A stretch of DNA of 9,448 nt, from contig QNZT01000084.1 of assembly GCA_003978455.1 (NCBI GenBank), positions 1 through 9,448 of the forward strand, read 5' to 3'. The translations under genes and the position numbers were made by a program. A model generated the notes under the pieces. It was not told the origin of the DNA. It worked only from the letters and a program-made list of their open reading frames with translations, and did no database searches. This document shows positions 6,646 through 9,448 of this stretch, piece by piece (within the stretch, counting starts at the first letter, position 1; each line of letters starts with the position of its first letter). This DNA comes from Sulfurospirillum sp. Lineage in GTDB: Bacteria > Campylobacterota > Campylobacteria > Campylobacterales > QNZT01.

Positions 6646-7758
6646 ATGACAAACCAGAGTATTATCATCAACAATATCGTCAATCAGGCGTTTATCCAGT
6701 CGCAGATTCAGCGCTCCAAAGATTTTGCCACACCGCTGTGTGCGGTAAAGTTCGAACTGAAATTTCATCCCAAAGAGGGAGCAAAGTTTCAGGAGATATT
6801 TAGTTTCATCTACTCCTATCTCAACTTCACACCGATCATCTACGAAAGCGGCAACAGTTATCTGCTCTTTATTCATGAAAGCAAGATTCACACGGTGGTC
6901 AGCACACTGAAAAATATGTTCACCAGTATCAAGATCAAATACGGTGTCTTTATCAACAATGTCGGTGTCACCAACTTCGATGATGAAGATACCGCGGCAT
7001 CTCTGATGGAGCGGGTGCATCGTTTTCTGCTCAAGTCCAAACTTTCACAAAACAACCATATCTACTACGGTACGCGCTACTTCGACTACAGCCATAACGG
7101 GGATTTTGAAAATATCAGCCACATCTTTATGCAATCACCGACCCTCAACGTGTACGGCTTCTACAAAGAGATCCCGCTCTCAAACCAGGTCGAAGTGGTA
7201 GAGAGCAAGATGGGATACGCCAAAGTACGCTCACCCAAAGAGTATATCCCTTTCATGAAACGACAAGAGTATGTCTATCTCGAGCACAAGATGATTCCGG
7301 ATATTTTACGTGCGGATGTCATGCACATCGACTACCAGAACAGTTTCGTGGAACTGAGCAACTTCAAGTTTCTCGACAACTCACCGGTACACCGTAAAAA
7401 CATCAGGGTTACGCCGCACAGACCGGTTCAGGCTTCGCTGGAGTACGAAGATGAGATCTATATCCAAGGATTGATCGCCGATATCTCCAAAAACTCTATC
7501 CTCTTTACAACACAACTAAACAAGATCGAAGAGATACAGGTCAAGGGACTGCACACCAAAACATTTACCCTCGAATTTCACATCGAAGATATGGAAAACC
7601 AGATCCGCAACATTCAGGTGAAAGCGATGATCTACAAAGTGTTCGGCAATCAGATCGTTCTCAATATCTACCCGTCACTCGAAGCACAGAATATCATCAT
7701 GGAGTATATCACGATGTGTCAGAACCTGCTGTTGCTGGAGATCAAAGGCGCGGCTTAG
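6646..7758 (+). CDS. Degenerate GGDEF-like plus PilZ-like signalling protein
   Basis: A 370-residue cytoplasmic protein with no signal peptide or membrane segment. Residues about 20-135 follow the outline of a GGDEF domain: an FATPLCAVKFEL strand, a YESGNSYLLFI strand where the GGDEF loop should be (GNSYL at 69-73), and a closing helix SLMERVHRFLLKSK. The catalytic signature is absent, so it should not make cyclic di-GMP. Residues about 248-345 look like PilZ: RKNIR (R250, R254) matches the RxxxR motif, and DISKNS (279-284) matches (D/N)xSxxG except that the last glycine is serine. The known role of such domains is binding cyclic di-GMP to control motility, attachment or biofilm; here binding is inferred. 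The ATG is preceded by a weak AGAG site. The gene diverges from ciaB across 87 bp and converges with the transglycosylase gene, so it is probably monocistronic. Both domain calls rest on motif outline only. Confidence 0.6.
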   Translation: MTNQSIIINNIVNQAFIQSQIQRSKDFATPLCAVKFELKFHPKEGAKFQEIFSFIYSYLNFTPIIYESGNSYLLFIHESKIHTVVSTLKNMFTSIKIKYGVFINNVGVTNFDDEDTAASLMERVHRFLLKSKLSQNNHIYYGTRYFDYSHNGDFENISHIFMQSPTLNVYGFYKEIPLSNQVEVVESKMGYAKVRSPKEYIPFMKRQEYVYLEHKMIPDILRADVMHIDYQNSFVELSNFKFLDNSPVHRKNIRVTPHRPVQASLEYEDEIYIQGLIADISKNSILFTTQLNKIEEIQVKGLHTKTFTLEFHIEDMENQIRNIQVKAMIYKVFGNQIVLNIYPSLEAQNIIMEYITMCQNLLLLEIKGAA

Positions 7759-7762
7759 GCGT

Positions 7763-7835
7763 CTTCAGGCAAGTCCGACAGACTCCTAGAGTCCATGTCG
7801 CCTGATGATCTTCAGGCATCTTTGTATTTTATTGT
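7763..7835 (+). terminator. Nested hairpins between convergent genes; possible intrinsic terminator
   Basis: A 10-base direct repeat, TCTTCAGGCA, occurs at 7762-7771 and 7809-7818. The segment GCCTGA (7800-7805) can pair with TCAGGC at 7812-7817 (six-pair stem, six-base loop) and is followed by a T-rich stretch (7819-7833). Its CCTGA can instead pair with TCAGG at 7765-7769, enclosing an inner stem (7776-7785 with 7789-7800, loop CTA, two-base bulge). The 3' part overlaps the end of the transglycosylase coding region. Termination of the 6646-7758 transcript is inferred; the T tract is interrupted. Confidence 0.4.
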
Positions 7836-8298
7836 AGTAGGGGTGGTTTACACGACCGCCGTTATAGCGACTGACCGTTTCAAAATAGCTTTTGGAAGTA
7901 TCACTCAGATAGACCAGATAGAGCACTGCGATGCGCGCATTGAAAAGCGGGTCGTTCATCATCCGGGTGATAAGCTGTATATCGCTCATGAAACGGACAT
8001 CGACCAGATTGTATCGTCTGGCGACAAAACGCGCCGTCGCCAGTCGCACTTGCATGATACCGTAGGAAGCTTTTTTGATACCGCGGCGCAGCAGCTGCTT
8101 GTCCCCCCAGTTCACCTTTCCGCCGTTGGTCTCCGCCAGACAGACTGCCATAGCGGTATCTTCCAGTGTTTCACCCCTTTTGTTGGGATACTGAAGTGCG
8201 ATATTTTTGACCGTTTTAAGTGTCAGAATCTGCCGGAAATCCAGCCCCTTAGCACAAAGTACAACAGAAAAAACCGCTACAAAAAAGGCAACTCTCAT
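7786..8298 (-). CDS. Exported lytic transglycosylase (SLT domain)
   Basis: A 170-residue protein with a signal peptide (FFVAVFSVVLCA, cleavage probably after A16), acting on periplasmic peptidoglycan. It cleaves the MurNAc-GlcNAc bond to leave 1,6-anhydro-muropeptides. The SLT family signature is present: catalytic glutamate E56 in CLAETNGG, SYGIMQVR (78-85), the helix NARIAVLYLVYL, and SRYNGG (143-148) followed by PYYNKI. At 170 residues it is a minimal catalytic domain with no binding repeats or SLT superhelix. The cysteine in VVLCA lacks a proper lipobox, so a lipoprotein is unlikely. The start is ATG with AGGAG five bases upstream (8304-8308), inside the end of the EI24-type gene; the two genes overlap by ATGA, so translation is coupled. 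It is the last gene of the operon. Family assignment is strong; the particular physiological role (remodelling, or assembly of an envelope machine) is not shown. Confidence 0.88.
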   Translation of the reverse strand: MRVAFFVAVFSVVLCAKGLDFRQILTLKTVKNIALQYPNKRGETLEDTAMAVCLAETNGGKVNWGDKQLLRRGIKKASYGIMQVRLATARFVARRYNLVDVRFMSDIQLITRMMNDPLFNARIAVLYLVYLSDTSKSYFETVSRYNGGRVNHPYYNKIQRCLKIIRRHGL

Positions 8299-9038
8299 GA
8301 ACGCTCCTGCGACGCCTTTTCAAAAAACTCATGGGAAAGTACGATCACATAAAAAACTTGCATAAACACACCCACTACCGGTACCAGAGATATACCGTAG
8401 AGTGTCGCTGTGGTGGAACGAAAAAGGGTTTTATACTTTTTGGTCAGCAGTTTGAACTCTTTTGTACTGACGATATTCGATCCGACATCGAGTATCATGA
8501 AGTTGTGAAACAGATAGTAAAAGGGGATGTTGATCGCGATAAAGTTCACCGCGGGAACAAACATAAACGGCAGTGAGACAAGCCCCAGAAAGAGAAATCC
8601 GAAAATGATCTTCACATAAAACGGCAGACTCGCCCAAAAAGTAAAATCATCGTTGGTAAAGACGAAGTCCGGATAGTGCTTTTTGCGGATCACTTTGACG
8701 ATGGTCGGAGTAAAAAAGCCGATCACCACTCCCGCAATCACTACCGAAAAGAGGACGACAGCAACAATACCCACCAGATAAAAGAACGCCGTAAAAAGCC
8801 ACTTGAAGAGTGAAAAAGTGAGTATATATGTGAGCCACGGATGTGCATCCGGATCGAGGAAAGGCACCCTTCCCGCATCCAGGTCTGCACCCACCTGCGT
8901 GATAAGATCGCTGCCGAAGTGGAAATAACCATATCCGAAAACCACCAAAATCACCACAAAAGGCAACAGTGCCATCCCCAGAAAAAGGGGCGATTTAAAA
9001 TCGGAAAAGCTCTTTTTTAAAATCTGTGTAATATTCAT
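8295..9038 (-). CDS. EI24-type integral membrane protein
   Basis: A 247-residue multi-pass inner-membrane protein resembling the EI24/CysZ domain family. Hydrophobic segments lie at about 18-41, 69-92, 92-113, 142-185 (possibly a hairpin of two) and 213-238; the N-terminus is basic and cytoplasmic in character. CysZ of the same family is a sulfate transporter, but nothing here (no cysteine-biosynthesis genes nearby) supports that role, so no substrate is proposed. The start ATG overlaps the dUTPase stop by ATGA. No convincing Shine-Dalgarno sequence precedes it, so expression probably depends on translational coupling. The end overlaps the transglycosylase start the same way. This three-gene arrangement could simply be an operon of convenience. 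Confidence 0.78.
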   Translation of the reverse strand: MNITQILKKSFSDFKSPLFLGMALLPFVVILVVFGYGYFHFGSDLITQVGADLDAGRVPFLDPDAHPWLTYILTFSLFKWLFTAFFYLVGIVAVVLFSVVIAGVVIGFFTPTIVKVIRKKHYPDFVFTNDDFTFWASLPFYVKIIFGFLFLGLVSLPFMFVPAVNFIAINIPFYYLFHNFMILDVGSNIVSTKEFKLLTKKYKTLFRSTTATLYGISLVPVVGVFMQVFYVIVLSHEFFEKASQERS

Positions 9039-9448
9039 GAGAGTTGTGCGTACTGCGCCTGAAGTTCAAGATAGATCGCTTCGATACCCATAGCGCCCTC
9101 TTCCAGCATCTCGCCAAGAACGACATTGTCCTCTTTTCCGTTCCATACTTTTTGGTAGGTACCCTCTTTGTAGCCGTTGTCCTGACGAAATTTGTTCAGT
9201 ACATTTTTGGCAACATAGTACTTGTAGAGCGTGTCGATATTTAAACCGCACTGTATCGATGTTTCGAAAAAGTCATCGCTCAGTTTGTAAAACGGCTTGG
9301 CATCGAGGGCATCTTTCATGAAGTGTTCGATCACACTGACGATGAGCAGGGAGTCTCCATCCTCCGGTTGCACGGGGTCGAGACAAAACTTGTCAAAGTA
9401 CTGCGAATCGGCAATCTCTCTGACGATATCCTCCGTCGTACCCAGCTT
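9035..9448 (-). CDS. dut: Dimeric (all-alpha) dUTPase, C-terminal part; gene continues beyond the window
   Basis: The last 137 residues of a dUTP diphosphatase of the dimeric all-alpha NTP-pyrophosphatase type (dUTPase 2 family, as in Campylobacter), which converts dUTP to dUMP and pyrophosphate, keeping uracil out of DNA and supplying dTMP synthesis. The visible signature is the conserved block from YKYYVAKNVLNKFRQ through DNGYKEGTYQKVWNGKEDN, the C-terminal substrate-binding motif of this family. The metal-binding ExxE and ExxD motifs lie upstream of the window and cannot be checked. The frame is open through the right edge (from base 9448), so the GTG at 9373 is an internal codon and not the start. 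The stop overlaps the EI24-type gene by ATGA, making this the promoter-proximal member seen of a three-gene leftward operon. Confidence 0.88.
   Translation of the reverse strand, partial: KLGTTEDIVREIADSQYFDKFCLDPVQPEDGDSLLIVSVIEHFMKDALDAKPFYKLSDDFFETSIQCGLNIDTLYKYYVAKNVLNKFRQDNGYKEGTYQKVWNGKEDNVVLGEMLEEGAMGIEAIYLELQAQYAQLS

Noticed and set aside
6559..7020. N-terminal extension of the ciaB frame that would give a 777-residue protein
   Set aside because: It would be entirely antisense to most of the N-terminal half of the GGDEF/PilZ-like gene and would run through a good -10 element. The ATG at 6558 has a ribosome site and gives the family's normal length.
9035..9373. Short gene starting at the GTG at 9373
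   Set aside because: The frame stays open to the window edge and the dUTPase family needs its upstream catalytic half, so the GTG is internal.
1..9448. CRISPR array, tRNA or rRNA, insertion sequence, integration site
   Set aside because: No regularly spaced repeats, cloverleaf, transposase or terminal inverted repeats were seen; almost all sequence is accounted for by eight coding regions.

Overview
The window looks like chromosomal DNA from a member of the Campylobacterota (the former Epsilonproteobacteria), most likely an environmental Sulfurovum-, Nitratifractor- or Sulfuricurvum-like chemolithotroph rather than a host-adapted Campylobacter. The grounds are a CiaB-family protein, a dimeric all-alpha dUTPase of the Campylobacter type, and a moderate GC content; sampled 60-bp stretches of the main genes run from about 45 to 62%. 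The placement rests on protein character only, because no rRNA or tRNA is present. Eight protein genes fill almost all of the sequence, and no gap exceeds 90 bp.

Left part (1-3292): a complete Upf1/IGHMBP2-type superfamily 1 helicase runs rightwards from a TTG start. It meets a leftward-running, AT-rich AAA ATPase (AAA_14/DUF4143 type), and the two stop codons share one TTAA. The ATPase differs from its neighbours in composition. An 8-bp perfect inverted repeat directly abuts its start codon and encloses its ribosome binding site, which suggests a self-contained and probably acquired gene with its own control.

Middle (3293-6645): a leftward pair encodes a CiaB-family protein and, 17 bp downstream, an exported DUF4139 protein. 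They are probably co-transcribed from a good -10 element upstream of ciaB. The CiaB-like protein has a clear HEFGH zinc-site motif followed by a pair of glutamates, so it is likely a metallopeptidase-fold protein. Divergent from it is a rightward gene (6646-7758) for a two-part signalling protein: a degenerate GGDEF-like N-terminus and a PilZ-like C-terminus.

Right part (7786-9448): a tight leftward operon, dUTPase (5' end outside the window), EI24-type membrane protein, exported SLT-family lytic transglycosylase, in which each gene overlaps the next by ATGA. It converges on the PilZ-like gene across 27 bp holding nested, mutually exclusive hairpins that may form a terminator.

No mobile element, CRISPR array, RNA gene or replication origin was seen. 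Nothing amounts to a clearly new system. The points most worth a second look are the palindrome-controlled AAA ATPase, the metallopeptidase signature and partner of the CiaB-like protein, and the GGDEF-like/PilZ-like fusion.
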